Positions 53,693 to 62,563 of a stretch of 64,000 nt of DNA are shown here, one piece after another. The position numbers were made by a program, and so were the translations under genes. Below the pieces are notes generated by a model. That model was not told the origin of the DNA and made no database searches. It was given only the letters and a program-made list of their open reading frames with translations. Source of the stretch: CBDCNP01 sp965222425 (lineage in GTDB: Bacteria; Acidobacteriota; Vicinamibacteria; Marinacidobacterales; DATDRI01); assembly GCA_965222425.1 (NCBI GenBank), contig CBDCTW010000002.1, positions 62,001 to 126,000 on the forward strand. Reading direction: 5' to 3'. The first letter of the stretch is position 1. Each line of letters starts with the position of its first letter.

Positions 53693-53820
53693 CTATCGTG
53701 GCGGTTTGAAAGCGTCCAAAATCATTTCGGCACGTTCGTCGTTTTGCAACATCGTATCGCCTAGCGTTTTAGATGCCTTTCCTTCCTCGCGTAATGCCTT
53801 CGCCCTAGCATCATCAGCAG
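53693..53820 (-). pseudogene. 3' fragment of a small gene ended by IS256 insertion
   Basis: A frame open from the IS256 left end reads ADDARAKALREEGKASKTLG, then DTMLQNDERAEMILDAFKPP and stop. The helical, charged composition is protein-like and differs from antisense frames. The start of the gene would lie beyond the IS, but the right flank does not clearly continue it. Family unknown; it pairs with the 65-residue gene downstream. Confidence 0.45.
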
Positions 53821-55280
53821 GGGGATGTCCCGGCCGCTGTTGAATTTGGTCGGGTAGCGGCGGCACCTGTGAATACTCTTAGGCAGCAAACTCATCGCTG
53901 TCAAGAGATTTCTGTTTGCTTCTAAGCGCGTGAACGAGAGCGCCCATATGGCGATAGCCTTTGATACGCCGGAACTTTTTCTGCGCGGTGACGACGCCAG
54001 GAGCGGTCCATCGGCGAACCATGGAAGGACTCTTCCAACGCTTGACGTTTCTCGATACTCTGCGAATGGTTCCGTTGAGATTCTCAATGGCGTTCGTCGT
54101 GGCAAGAGACTGGCGAAGTAAGGCGGGCGGCGCGAGCTTCACGACCGTGAGTGTTTCTTCCATCCCTTCACGAAGGCTTCCGGCAGCTTCGTCGTAGCCG
54201 TTTCGCTCGAGCCACGACACCAATGCCTGAAATCGCTTGCGCGCCTTGTCGGCACTCTTGCACTTGTAGGCTTCCTTCATCGTCTGGAGCACGTAGGCGT
54301 GACGAGACTTGGGAAGGTACGAGCGAAGATTTCGGAGTTTATGGATCTGGCACCTTTGGATGACCGCGAGGTCCCCCAAAACGTCAACGAGTGCCTTGCG
54401 GATGCCTTTGCCTCCGTCCACTACGCAGAGAATCGACTCATCGACGCGCAAGCCTCGCTCGAGAAGGTCCTGCAACATCGCGGTGCACACCCGAGAGTTC
54501 TCCGTCGAGCCCAGCCATATACCCAGGGGCACCTTCGTTCCATCTATTGTGATACCTAGAGTTACGACGACGGTCTGTCCGGCCACCTCAAGGCCATCCA
54601 GCATCAGTGCCGCAAGCTCGAACTCCTCTAGCCGCCGAGACAGGTATTCCTCGAGCTTCTTAGTCGTCTGGCTCACGAGGTGACGGCTGGCGGCACTCTT
54701 ACTCGTGCCACGAGACTTCAACTTGGCCGCGGGTTTGTCCAGACTCGATTCGTAATTTCGGGTCGATACGCCCACCAAGATCTGATTCAACACTCGCTCT
54801 GGAAGCGGGTCTTCTTCGCGGAGGGCTTCGAAGTGTGGAAGCGACGCCTCCGCGCCCGACTTCGAGCGAACTCGAGGTCGCGACACTTGGATGCGACGAC
54901 CACCGAAGCTCAGCTCTCCGTTCGTGCTCCCCCAGTGGTTATGAGTTCGCTCCTTCTCGTGCTTGCCCTTGAGCCCCGCGATCTCCTCGGCGTCCTCTCT
55001 GAGCAGTAGGTGCAGAGCTGTCAGTCCTTGCTCGTACACCCATTCCGTCAGATCCGCCTTCGTGGCCGCGATCCCAGCTATCATCGGTAGCAGTATCTGA
55101 CCGACTTGGCCAACTACCTTGCCCGTAGGCGAGTGCGTTTGCTTTCTTACTGGCTTCTTTGATTTCCTAGGCATTGGTGGCTCCTTGTCCCCCTCTGGAG
55201 ACGGTTTATTGGCAGACCTATTCTTAGGCCGGCCAAGGAGCCGCAGCTACCCCAAATTCAACATCCGGCGGGACATCCCC
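53821..55280 (-). mobile_element. IS256-family insertion sequence
   Basis: About 1460 bp bounded by imperfect inverted repeats of about 45 bp. The left end starts GGGGATGTCCCGGCCGCTGT then TGAATTTGG and GGTAGC-GCGGC. The right end, read in reverse from 55280, starts GGGGATGTCCCGCCGGATGT then TGAATTTGG and GGTAGC-GCGGC. One transposase gene fills the element. No clear target duplication is visible. Confidence 0.85.
53879..55174 (-). CDS. IS256-family (Mutator-type) transposase
   Basis: 431 residues. The catalytic triad is visible as ALMLDGLEVAGQTVV (Asp), ILCVVDGGKGIRKAL (Asp) and LATTNAIENLNGTIRRVSRN (Glu). The zinc-less insertion with C...H-type residues (IQRCQIHKLRNLRSYLPKSR) matches the IS256 Cys-x2-His signature. 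Full length and undisturbed, so probably functional. Confidence 0.92.
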   Translation of the reverse strand: MPRKSKKPVRKQTHSPTGKVVGQVGQILLPMIAGIAATKADLTEWVYEQGLTALHLLLREDAEEIAGLKGKHEKERTHNHWGSTNGELSFGGRRIQVSRPRVRSKSGAEASLPHFEALREEDPLPERVLNQILVGVSTRNYESSLDKPAAKLKSRGTSKSAASRHLVSQTTKKLEEYLSRRLEEFELAALMLDGLEVAGQTVVVTLGITIDGTKVPLGIWLGSTENSRVCTAMLQDLLERGLRVDESILCVVDGGKGIRKALVDVLGDLAVIQRCQIHKLRNLRSYLPKSRHAYVLQTMKEAYKCKSADKARKRFQALVSWLERNGYDEAAGSLREGMEETLTVVKLAPPALLRQSLATTNAIENLNGTIRRVSRNVKRWKSPSMVRRWTAPGVVTAQKKFRRIKGYRHMGALVHALRSKQKSLDSDEFAA

Positions 55281-55289
55281 ATGAATTGA

Positions 55290-55454
55290 ATGAATTCTGA
55301 CAGTCGGACCGCAACCGAGAAGTTCCTGGCTCTGCTCTCGAAACTCGCTAGAGTGCCAAAGGCCGAATTGGATGAGCAAGAACGGAAGTACCGGAAAGAG
55401 CGAGGCCGGACTATGGCGATGAAGGCCACTCCAAAACCCAAGCAAGAGAAGTAA
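55290..55454 (+). CDS. 54-residue hypothetical protein
   Basis: A small frame just outside the IS256 right end. ATG 55290 opens MNSDSRTATEKFLALLSKLA, then KAELDEQERKYRKERGR and a Lys/Pro tail, with stop at 55452-55454. The pattern of a helical leader followed by AELDEQE-x-RK resembles short hypothetical proteins found widely near mobile genes. The ATG is only 10 bases from the IS, so its original upstream control was replaced. No strong ribosome-binding site is seen. Confidence 0.55.
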   Translation: MNSDSRTATEKFLALLSKLARVPKAELDEQERKYRKERGRTMAMKATPKPKQEK

Positions 55455-55602
55455 CGGAGCACCCACGCCGGTTTGTAATGACGGAGAAAACGGCATTCTA
55501 GGAGACTAGATTAGGCAAGTATATTATTACTAAAGGTAACAACCGTACGGAGACCTGGGTGACACTTTGGGGCATGCTACCACCTGGACAACAGGAGGTG
55601 GA

Positions 55603-56751
55603 ATGCCCTGGAAAGTGTGTGACGCCATGAGTTTGCGACGAGAGTTTGTGGAGTTTGCCGAGTCTCCGGAGGTGAACTTCACGAAGTTGTGCCGTCGTTA
55701 CGACATCAGTCGAAAGTGCGGCTACAAATGGATGGAGCGCTACCGGAAGTTCGGGTTGAAGGGCTTGGAGGATCACAGTCGTCGCCCCAGGATTAGTCCT
55801 CGGCGTAGTCCCGCGAAGCTGGAGAAAGCGGTGGTGGCGTTGAGAGGTCGGCATCCGTGCTGGGGTGGTCGGAAGATTCGTCGTCGGCTCTTGGATCAGG
55901 GCTGGCCGGAGGAGGAGTTGTGTGCGGCGAGCACGATCACGGAGATCTTGCGCCGCCACGGCTTGCTGGAAGCTCCATCGAGCTCGGCTCCGAGTAGTTG
56001 GAAGCGATTCGAGGCGTCTGAGCCGAACGAGCTTTGGCAGATGGATTTCAAGGGGCACTTCGAAACGGGGGAAGGTCGCTGCCATCCCTTGACGGTGCTG
56101 GACGATCGATCGCGGTTCTCGCTGAACTTGACGGCTTGCTCGAACGAGCAGCGCAAAACGGTCCAGCGTCGTCTGACACAAGTGTTTCGCTGCTATGGCT
56201 TGCCGTGGCGGATGCTGATGGACAACGGCTCGCCTTGGGGCTCCGATGCGCAGCGTCAATATACGCTGCTGACAGCCTGGCTGATATGTCTTGGTATCAA
56301 GCCGATTCATTCTCGGCCGTTTCATCCGCAAACGGTTGGAAAGGACGAACGGTTCCACCGAACGCTGAAGGCCGAGCTGGTAAGTCGTCGACGGTTCCGA
56401 AACCTTGACGATTGCCAGCAGCAGTTCGACTCCTGGCGGACGGTCTACAACTTCGAAAGACCACATGAGTCCTTGGACATGAGAACGCCCTCGGCAGTCT
56501 ACGAACCCAGCCCAAGGAGCTTCCCCGAGACGCTTCCGCCCATCGAGTACGGGCCAGAAGATCATGTTCGGAAAGTCGACGTCCATGCTCGCGTATCTTT
56601 CAAGGGCAGGCTGGTCCGCATTGGCAGAGCCTTCATCGGCGAACACGTGGCGCAGAGACACACGACAACCGATGGGCTGTTCGACGTCTACTACTGTCAT
56701 CACAGGATTCGGCAAGTGAACCTCACCACGGTCGATTTTGAGCCTGAGTGA
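55603..56751 (+). CDS. IS481-family transposase
   Basis: 382 residues from ATG 55603 preceded by AGGAGGTG. N-terminal HTH (NFTKLCRRYDISRKCGYKWM), then a DDE integrase core: ELWQMDFKGHF (Asp), RMLMDNGSPWG (Asp), and GKDERFHRTLKAELV (Glu). RPHESLDMRTPSAVY is the common C-terminal motif. It is intact. It reads toward the icd operon and could influence its expression. Confidence 0.93.
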   Translation: MPWKVCDAMSLRREFVEFAESPEVNFTKLCRRYDISRKCGYKWMERYRKFGLKGLEDHSRRPRISPRRSPAKLEKAVVALRGRHPCWGGRKIRRRLLDQGWPEEELCAASTITEILRRHGLLEAPSSSAPSSWKRFEASEPNELWQMDFKGHFETGEGRCHPLTVLDDRSRFSLNLTACSNEQRKTVQRRLTQVFRCYGLPWRMLMDNGSPWGSDAQRQYTLLTAWLICLGIKPIHSRPFHPQTVGKDERFHRTLKAELVSRRRFRNLDDCQQQFDSWRTVYNFERPHESLDMRTPSAVYEPSPRSFPETLPPIEYGPEDHVRKVDVHARVSFKGRLVRIGRAFIGEHVAQRHTTTDGLFDVYYCHHRIRQVNLTTVDFEPE

Positions 56752-56864
56752 CACGAAAACCATGTCCGGGGCGATGTGCTGGGCAAACGGCTTGCGAGAA
56801 TGCCTTCAGAGACGATCGTTCGGGGTGGGCCATACCTGGGGTACCCCCTCAAATGCCAACTTAC

Positions 56865-56941
56865 GTCCGAGCAGAATCCTTCGCGAGCACAAACGAGGCT
56901 TCGCGTCTTCTTCACTTCACTCGCTCCGGCTCTGCTCGGAC
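56865..56941. repeat. 11-bp perfect inverted repeat with nested stem downstream of the IS481 transposase
   Basis: GTCCGAGCAGA (56865-56875) and TCTGCTCGGAC (56931-56941) are exact reverse complements. A shorter stem (CGCGA/TCGCG) lies inside. The structure could terminate the transposase transcript or be a relic of another element. Confidence 0.5.
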
Positions 56942-57008
56942 GAAATCCGAACCCTTGACCAGACAACCCAGGACTGTAACCTATGTGTCCGAACACCTGT
57001 CACCCATG

Positions 57009-57037
57009 TCTCCGGTCTATACAAAAGGGAGAGGGTA
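57009..57037. repeat. Inverted-repeat arm, right (pairs with 53282-53311)
   Basis: TCTCCGGTCTATACAAAAGG followed by GAGAGGGTA. It overlaps the IS481 right end and extends about 23 bp beyond it. Together with the left arm it encloses 3.75 kb containing IS256, IS481 and two or three small genes. Confidence 0.65.
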
Positions 57038-57206
57038 TAAAGGCCTAAAGAGACCTCAATAAAGTCCTCATTCTTGGGTTGATTTTCGCCTCCCGGATGT
57101 GTTCCACTGAAGGCCCTTTGAAGAGCTGAGCACTGCGTTTTACGGGGCATTTCAGCCGATTTTCCGCCCCGTCGCCCAACTCGAAACCAATCAGGACAGG
57201 AGTGTT

Positions 57207-58604
57207 ATGGCTGACAAGCAATCTGGGCCCCCGAGCGACGGTGGCCGCATCGAGATCAAAAACGGCCAGCTACAAGTTCCCGACCAGCCGATCCTTCCTT
57301 TTATCGAGGGAGATGGGACCGGCCGCGACATCTGGCGCGCGAGCCAGAGGGTCTTCGACGCGACGGTCGAGAAGACCTACGGCGGCAAGCGCCGCATCGC
57401 CTGGTACGAAGTCCTGGCCGGTGAGAAAGCCTTCAACGAAACCGGCGAGTGGCTTCCCGATAAGACCGTAGACGCTTTCAGGGAGTACCTGGTCGGCATC
57501 AAAGGGCCTCTGACCACGCCGATCGGCGGCGGCATCCGGTCGTTGAACGTCGCGCTCCGCCAGGAGTTAGATCTCTACGTTTGCCTGCGGCCGGTTCGGT
57601 ATTTCCAAGGCGTCCCGAGTCCAGTCAAGCGTCCGCACGACGTCGACATGGTCATCTTCCGAGAGAACACCGAGGACATCTACGCCGGCATCGAGTATGC
57701 GGCCGAAACACCGGAAGCGAAGAAGATCATCTCTTTTCTCCAAAATGATATGGGTGTGAAAAACATCCGTTTCCCGAACACGAGCGGTATCGGTATCAAG
57801 CCGGTCAGCCGTGAAGGAAGCGAGCGTCTCGTGAGAGCGGCAATCCGCTACGGCCTGGACCACGGTCGCCGTAACGTGGCTCTGGTACACAAGGGCAACA
57901 TCATGAAGTTCACCGAAGGCGCCTTTCGCGATTGGGGCTACGACCTGGCGGCTCGCGATTTCCGTCAGGAAACGGTGAGCGAGCGGGAGAGCTGGATTCT
58001 CGGTAACCGTGAGGACGACGCCAACATCTCGGCCGGGGACAACGCTCGAGCCGTCGAGCCCGGCTACGACTTGATGACGGAATCGCGCCAGGCCGAGGTG
58101 AAGAAGGAAGTCGAGAGCTGTCTCGATAGCCTCTGGGCGACGCACGGCGACGGGAAGTGGAAGAAGAAGCTTCTCGTTCGAGACGCCATCGCCGACATTA
58201 CGCTCCAGCAGATCCTCACGCGCGCGAAATCGTTCGATATCATCGCCACCATGAACCTCAATGGCGACTACTTGTCGGATGCACTGGCCGCACAGATCGG
58301 CGGGATCGGAATCGCGCCCGGAGGCAACATCAACTACGACACCGGCCACGCCATCTTCGAGGCGACCCATGGGACGGCCCCCAAGTACGCCGACAAGGAT
58401 CAGGTCAATCCGGGATCGGTCATCCTCTCGGGGGTCATGATGTTCCGTCATCTCCAATGGGATGAGGCGGCGGACGCGATCGAAAAGGCCATCGAGAAGA
58501 CCATTTCTCAGAAGCGGGTCACCTACGATTTCCATCGCCTGATGGAAGGCGCGACCAAGCTCAAGACGTCGGAGTTCGCTTCGGCGATCATCGAGAACAT
58601 GTAA
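57207..58604 (+). CDS. icd: Isocitrate dehydrogenase (NADP-type)
   Basis: 465 residues. Motifs of the bacterial NADP enzyme are clear: LPFIEGDGTGRDIW, substrate loop GGGIRSLNVALRQELDLYVC, FRENTEDIYAGIEY, LVHKGNIMKFTEGAFRDWGY, and the cofactor region GNINYDTGHAIFEATHGTAP. An insertion around residues 290-335 makes it longer than the 416-residue E. coli enzyme, as in several deep-branching phyla. It converts isocitrate to 2-oxoglutarate. It heads an operon with mdh, sucC, sucD and ndk. An AGGAG site precedes the ATG. Confidence 0.96.
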   Translation: MADKQSGPPSDGGRIEIKNGQLQVPDQPILPFIEGDGTGRDIWRASQRVFDATVEKTYGGKRRIAWYEVLAGEKAFNETGEWLPDKTVDAFREYLVGIKGPLTTPIGGGIRSLNVALRQELDLYVCLRPVRYFQGVPSPVKRPHDVDMVIFRENTEDIYAGIEYAAETPEAKKIISFLQNDMGVKNIRFPNTSGIGIKPVSREGSERLVRAAIRYGLDHGRRNVALVHKGNIMKFTEGAFRDWGYDLAARDFRQETVSERESWILGNREDDANISAGDNARAVEPGYDLMTESRQAEVKKEVESCLDSLWATHGDGKWKKKLLVRDAIADITLQQILTRAKSFDIIATMNLNGDYLSDALAAQIGGIGIAPGGNINYDTGHAIFEATHGTAPKYADKDQVNPGSVILSGVMMFRHLQWDEAADAIEKAIEKTISQKRVTYDFHRLMEGATKLKTSEFASAIIENM

Positions 58605-58621
58605 GCGGCAGGAGTAATGAG

Positions 58622-59548
58622 ATGAAAAAGACAACCGTTGTAGGCGCCGGCTTCGTGGGCGCCACCACCGCACAGCGTATCGTCGACGCCGAGCTCTCCG
58701 ACGTGGTGATGATCGATATCCTCGAAGGCGTCCCCCAGGGCAGAGGACTCGACATGCTCGAGTCGGCTCCGGTGAGCGGGTCCGATTCCCACATCATCGG
58801 AACCAACGACTACAAGGACACCGCCGACTCCGACATCGTTGTCATCACCGCCGGCCTTCCGCGTAAGCCGGGAATGAGTCGCGATGATCTCCTGATGAAA
58901 AACTACAACATCGTGAAAGAGGTCACCGAGAACATCGTCAAGCACTCACCCGACGCCATCTTGATCGTGGTTTCCAACCCGCTCGACGCGATGGTGCAGA
59001 CCGCCTTCAAGGTGAGTGGCTTCCCCAAGAACCGCGTCATCGGGATGGCCGGGATTCTTGACTCGGCTCGCATGAGGTCGTTTATCGCCGCTGAGCTCAA
59101 TGTCTCCGTCGAAAATGTGCACGCCATCGTCCTAGGGGGACACGGGGACACCATGGTGCCCCTCGGGAAATATTCCACGGTTGCTGGAATTCCCATCACC
59201 GAGCTTCTGTCGGAAGAGGCGGTCGAGCGCATCTTCGAGCGTACCCGCAAGGGCGGCGGCGAGATCGTCGGTCTTCTCAAGTCGGGCTCGGCCTATTACG
59301 CACCTTCTGCTTCTGTCGTCGAGATGGTCGAGGCCATTTACAAAGACAAGAAGAAGATCCTTCCTTGTGCCGCTTATTTGGAAGGCGAGTACGGGATTCA
59401 GGGGCTGTACGTCGGAGTACCGGCGAAGCTCGGGGCCAACGGCGTCGAGCAAATCATCGAGATTCATCTAACGACCGACGAGCGAGCGGCGCTCCAGAAG
59501 TCCGCGGCCTCGGTGCAAGAGCTTGTAGGAAAAATCGGCGTCGGATGA
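58622..59548 (+). CDS. mdh: Malate dehydrogenase (LDH-like type)
   Basis: 308 residues. NAD-binding TTVVGAGFVGATTAQRI, then TAGLPRKPGMSRDDLL with the malate-type Arg loop, VSNPLDAMVQ, and catalytic His in VLGGHGDTMVPLGKYS (about residue 174). The LDH-like MDH form, as in Bacillus and many Acidobacteriota, oxidises malate to oxaloacetate. It follows icd by 17 bp and its TGA overlaps the sucC ATG. Confidence 0.96.
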   Translation: MKKTTVVGAGFVGATTAQRIVDAELSDVVMIDILEGVPQGRGLDMLESAPVSGSDSHIIGTNDYKDTADSDIVVITAGLPRKPGMSRDDLLMKNYNIVKEVTENIVKHSPDAILIVVSNPLDAMVQTAFKVSGFPKNRVIGMAGILDSARMRSFIAAELNVSVENVHAIVLGGHGDTMVPLGKYSTVAGIPITELLSEEAVERIFERTRKGGGEIVGLLKSGSAYYAPSASVVEMVEAIYKDKKKILPCAAYLEGEYGIQGLYVGVPAKLGANGVEQIIEIHLTTDERAALQKSAASVQELVGKIGVG

Positions 59549-60711
59549 ACTTACACGAGTACCAATCCAAAGACCTTCTCGCCCGCTTCGGCGTGAAAGT
59601 GCCCCGCGGCAAGATGGTCGAGTCGGTTGCCGATGCCAGCACGGCAGCCGAGGAGCTCGGTCTCCCTGTCGTCGTCAAGGCTCAGATCCACGCCGGCGGC
59701 CGCGGTAAGGGAGGCGGCGTCAAGCTCGCCCGCACCGCAGAGGACGTCAAGAAAGTGGCGGGGGAGATTCTCGGGATGAACCTCGTCACCGCGCAAACCG
59801 GTCCCGAAGGTAAAGAAGTCCGGAAGGTTCTGATCGAAGAAGGTCTGGCCATCAAGACCGAGCTTTACGTGAGCTTCCTCGTGGATCGCTCTATCGGATG
59901 GCCGGTGTGCATCGCGAGCTCCGCGGGCGGGATGGAAATCGAGAAAGTCGCCGCCGAGACGCCGGAGAAGATTCTCCGCGCCGAAGTGGATCCGGCGGTG
60001 GGGTTGATGTTTTACCAAGCCCGCGAGATCGCGTTCGGTCTTGGCCTCGAGGGCGATGTTCACAAAAAGGCCGTCAAATTCCTCATGTCGGTCTACAAGG
60101 CCTTCCGCAGCCTCGATGCCTCGATGCTCGAGATCAATCCTTGTCTGATCACGGAAGACGGGGAGGTGCTGGCCCTCGATGCCAAGGTCAATCTCGACGA
60201 CAATGCCCTCTTTCGCCACAAGGACTTGGTCGAGCTGCGCGACATCACCGAGGAAGCCCCCTTAGAAGTAGAAGCCTCCAATTTCGGCCTTAATTACATC
60301 AAGCTGGACGGCAACGTGGGCTGTATGGTCAACGGTGCCGGGTTGGCGATGGCCACCATGGACATCATCCAACTCGCTGGCAGCTCGCCGGCCAACTTCC
60401 TCGACGTGGGGGGGGGCGCGAGCGCCGAGCAGATCAAGAACGCGTTTCGCATCCTAACATCGGATCCACAGGTGAAGGCGGTGTTCATCAACATCTTCGG
60501 CGGCATCCTTCGGAACGACCGCCTCGCGGAAGGGTTGATCGCGGCGGTCGGAGAGCTAGGCGTCAAATTGCCCATCGTCATCCGCATGGAAGGGACCAAC
60601 GTGGAGCTCGGCAGGAAGATGCTGTCCGAATCGGAACTCAATTTCACGACCGCCGACTCGATGAAAGACGGGGCAGAGAAAGTCGTCGCTTTGGCGGGAG
60701 GCGCCAAGTGA
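59545..60711 (+). CDS. sucC: Succinyl-CoA synthetase beta subunit
   Basis: 388 residues. An ATP-grasp N-terminus (MNLHEYQSKDLLARFGVKVP, AQIHAGGRGKGGGVKLAR) and C-terminal CoA-ligase domain (NGAGLAMATMDIIQ, FLDVGGGASAEQI, NIFGGILRNDRLAEG) are complete. With SucD it makes succinate and ATP or GTP from succinyl-CoA. Start ATG 59545 overlaps the mdh stop and its stop overlaps the sucD GTG, indicating coupled translation. Confidence 0.97.
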   Translation: MNLHEYQSKDLLARFGVKVPRGKMVESVADASTAAEELGLPVVVKAQIHAGGRGKGGGVKLARTAEDVKKVAGEILGMNLVTAQTGPEGKEVRKVLIEEGLAIKTELYVSFLVDRSIGWPVCIASSAGGMEIEKVAAETPEKILRAEVDPAVGLMFYQAREIAFGLGLEGDVHKKAVKFLMSVYKAFRSLDASMLEINPCLITEDGEVLALDAKVNLDDNALFRHKDLVELRDITEEAPLEVEASNFGLNYIKLDGNVGCMVNGAGLAMATMDIIQLAGSSPANFLDVGGGASAEQIKNAFRILTSDPQVKAVFINIFGGILRNDRLAEGLIAAVGELGVKLPIVIRMEGTNVELGRKMLSESELNFTTADSMKDGAEKVVALAGGAK

Positions 60712-61580
60712 GCGTCCTCCTTGATCGCGACACCCGACTTGTCGTCCAGGGCATCACCGGGAAGGAAGGCCAGTTCCACACCCGCGGTGCCATCGACTAC
60801 GGGACTAATGTCGTGGCCGGCGTGACGCCGGGAAAAGGTGGGACCACCACCGAAGGCGTTCCGGTCTTCAACACCGTCGCCCAGGCCGTTTCCGAGAGCG
60901 GTGCCAATGCTTCGGTCATCTTCGTGCCTCCTCCTTTCGCCGCTGATGCCATCCTGGAGGCGGTGGACGCGGGAATTGCCTTGGTCATCTGTATCACCGA
61001 GGGCATCCCGACGCTCGACATGGTCGAAGTCATGCGCGTCGTGCCGGGAAGCGGCTCGCGGCTCATCGGCCCCAACTGCCCGGGAATCATCTCGCCCGGC
61101 AAGGCGAAGATCGGAATCATGCCCGGGCACATCCACAAGGAAGGCCGTGTTGGCTGTGTCTCGCGAAGCGGAACACTGACTTACGAAGCCGTGCACCAGC
61201 TGACCCAGCGGGGAATCGGCCAGTCGACCTGTATCGGTATCGGCGGCGATCCGGTGAACGGTACCAACTTCGTCGACGCGCTGGAGCTCTTCGAGAATGA
61301 TCCCGAGACCGATGCGGTGGTGATGATCGGTGAGATCGGGGGAAACGCCGAAGAAACCGCCGCCGAGTACATCAAGAAGTCGGTTACCAAGCCGGTCGTG
61401 TCGTTCATCGCCGGGCAGACGGCGCCCCCGGGCCGGCGTATGGGTCATGCCGGCGCCATCATCATGGGAGGGAAGGGCACCGCGGCCGACAAGATGGCGG
61501 CGCTCGAGGAGGCCGGGGTCAAGGTCATCAAGAGCCCGGCTGCAATCGGGGAAGCTATCGAGAGGGTTTTAGCTTCATGA
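60708..61580 (+). CDS. sucD: Succinyl-CoA synthetase alpha subunit
   Basis: 290 residues from GTG 60708. CoA-binding Rossmann part (TRLVVQGITGKEGQFHTRGA, GVTPGKGGTTTEGVPVFNTV), GPNCPGIISPGKAKIGIMPG, and the phosphorylated His in RRMGHAGAIIMGGKGTA (about residue 246). Pairs with sucC, which it overlaps by 4 bases; ndk overlaps its stop. Confidence 0.97.
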   Translation: MSVLLDRDTRLVVQGITGKEGQFHTRGAIDYGTNVVAGVTPGKGGTTTEGVPVFNTVAQAVSESGANASVIFVPPPFAADAILEAVDAGIALVICITEGIPTLDMVEVMRVVPGSGSRLIGPNCPGIISPGKAKIGIMPGHIHKEGRVGCVSRSGTLTYEAVHQLTQRGIGQSTCIGIGGDPVNGTNFVDALELFENDPETDAVVMIGEIGGNAEETAAEYIKKSVTKPVVSFIAGQTAPPGRRMGHAGAIIMGGKGTAADKMAALEEAGVKVIKSPAAIGEAIERVLAS

Positions 61581-61999
61581 GCCAAAAAACACTTTCCATC
61601 ATCAAGCCAGACGGGGTTAGCCAAGGAGTCGCCGGCAAGGTCCTCGCCAGGCTCGAGGCCGAGGGGTTCACTATCCTCGGCATGAAGCTGATTCACATGA
61701 CCAAGAAGGAGGCGGAGGGGTTCTACGCCGTCCATCGTGAGCGATCCTTTTTTGGAAGCCTGACCGACTTCATGTCTTCCGGACCTTCGATTGTTCTGGT
61801 TCTGGAACGAGACGACGCCATTGCTCGCCTCCGAGGCGTGATGGGGGCCACCGATCCGGCCAAGGCGGACGAGGGTTCGATTCGCAAAGATTTCGCAACC
61901 GGGATCGAAGCCAACATCATACATGGTTCCGACTCGCCGGAATCGGCCGCCATCGAGATCCCGTACTTCTTCAACGCATTGGAGATCCACTGGGGGTAA
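61577..61999 (+). CDS. ndk: Nucleoside diphosphate kinase
   Basis: 140 residues. Catalytic His116 in ANIIHGSDSPESAAIEI, N-terminal TLSIIKPDGVSQGVAGKVLA, and GPSIVLVLERDDAI. It equalises NTP pools and can exchange the GTP made by succinyl-CoA synthetase. ATG overlaps the sucD stop. Confidence 0.97.
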   Translation: MSQKTLSIIKPDGVSQGVAGKVLARLEAEGFTILGMKLIHMTKKEAEGFYAVHRERSFFGSLTDFMSSGPSIVLVLERDDAIARLRGVMGATDPAKADEGSIRKDFATGIEANIIHGSDSPESAAIEIPYFFNALEIHWG

Positions 62000-62002
62000 G
62001 CA

Positions 62003-62557
62003 ATGGCTATCAAGCCTGATCATTGGATCAAGAAAATGGCGCTCGAGCACAAGATGATCGACCCGTTTGTCGACCACTCGGTGCGAGAGGGAGTCATCTC
62101 TTACGGCCTCTCCGCCTACGGTTACGACATCCGTGTGGCCGACGAGTTCAAGATCTTTACCAACGTCAACACCGCAGTCGTCGATCCCAAGAACTTCGAC
62201 CCCAAGAGCTTCGTGGACTACAAGGGAGACGTCTGCACCATTCCGCCCAACTCGTTCGCGCTGTCCCGCACGGTCGAGGACTTCCGGATTCCGCGGAACG
62301 TGTATGGACTCACCATCGGTAAGTCCACCTACGCCCGCTGCGGCATCATCATTAATGTCACCGGTTTCGACGCGGAATGGGAGGGGAACGCCACTCTCGA
62401 GATCTCCAACACCACCCCGCTTCCTTGTCGCATCTACGCCAACGAAGGCATCGCGCAGGTCTTGTTTTTCGAAAGTGACGAGGTGTGCGAGCTCTCCTAC
62501 AAGGATAAGGTTGGCAAATACCAAGGGCAGCAAGACATCACGCTGCCGAGGCTATAG
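62003..62557 (+). CDS. dcd: dCTP deaminase
   Basis: 184 residues. The dUTPase-like fold is shown by YGLSAYGYDIRVADEFKIFT, FALSRTVEDFRIPRNVYGL, GKSTYARCGIIINVTGFDAE and EWEGNATLEISNT, and IAQVLFFESDE; the active-site Ser-Arg and Glu are present. It deaminates dCTP to dUTP. Its start is 3 bases after the ndk stop, same operon. Confidence 0.95.
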   Translation: MAIKPDHWIKKMALEHKMIDPFVDHSVREGVISYGLSAYGYDIRVADEFKIFTNVNTAVVDPKNFDPKSFVDYKGDVCTIPPNSFALSRTVEDFRIPRNVYGLTIGKSTYARCGIIINVTGFDAEWEGNATLEISNTTPLPCRIYANEGIAQVLFFESDEVCELSYKDKVGKYQGQQDITLPRL

Positions 62558-62563
62558 TTACCC

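Larger units (their letters stand above)
55548..57014 (+). mobile_element. IS481-family insertion sequence
   Basis: Inverted ends CGGAGAC(C/A)TGGGTGACA at 55548-55564 and, reversed, 56998-57014 bound a single transposase gene. About 245 bp of non-coding sequence with a long inverted repeat lies between the gene and the right end. It sits directly upstream of the icd operon. Confidence 0.75.
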
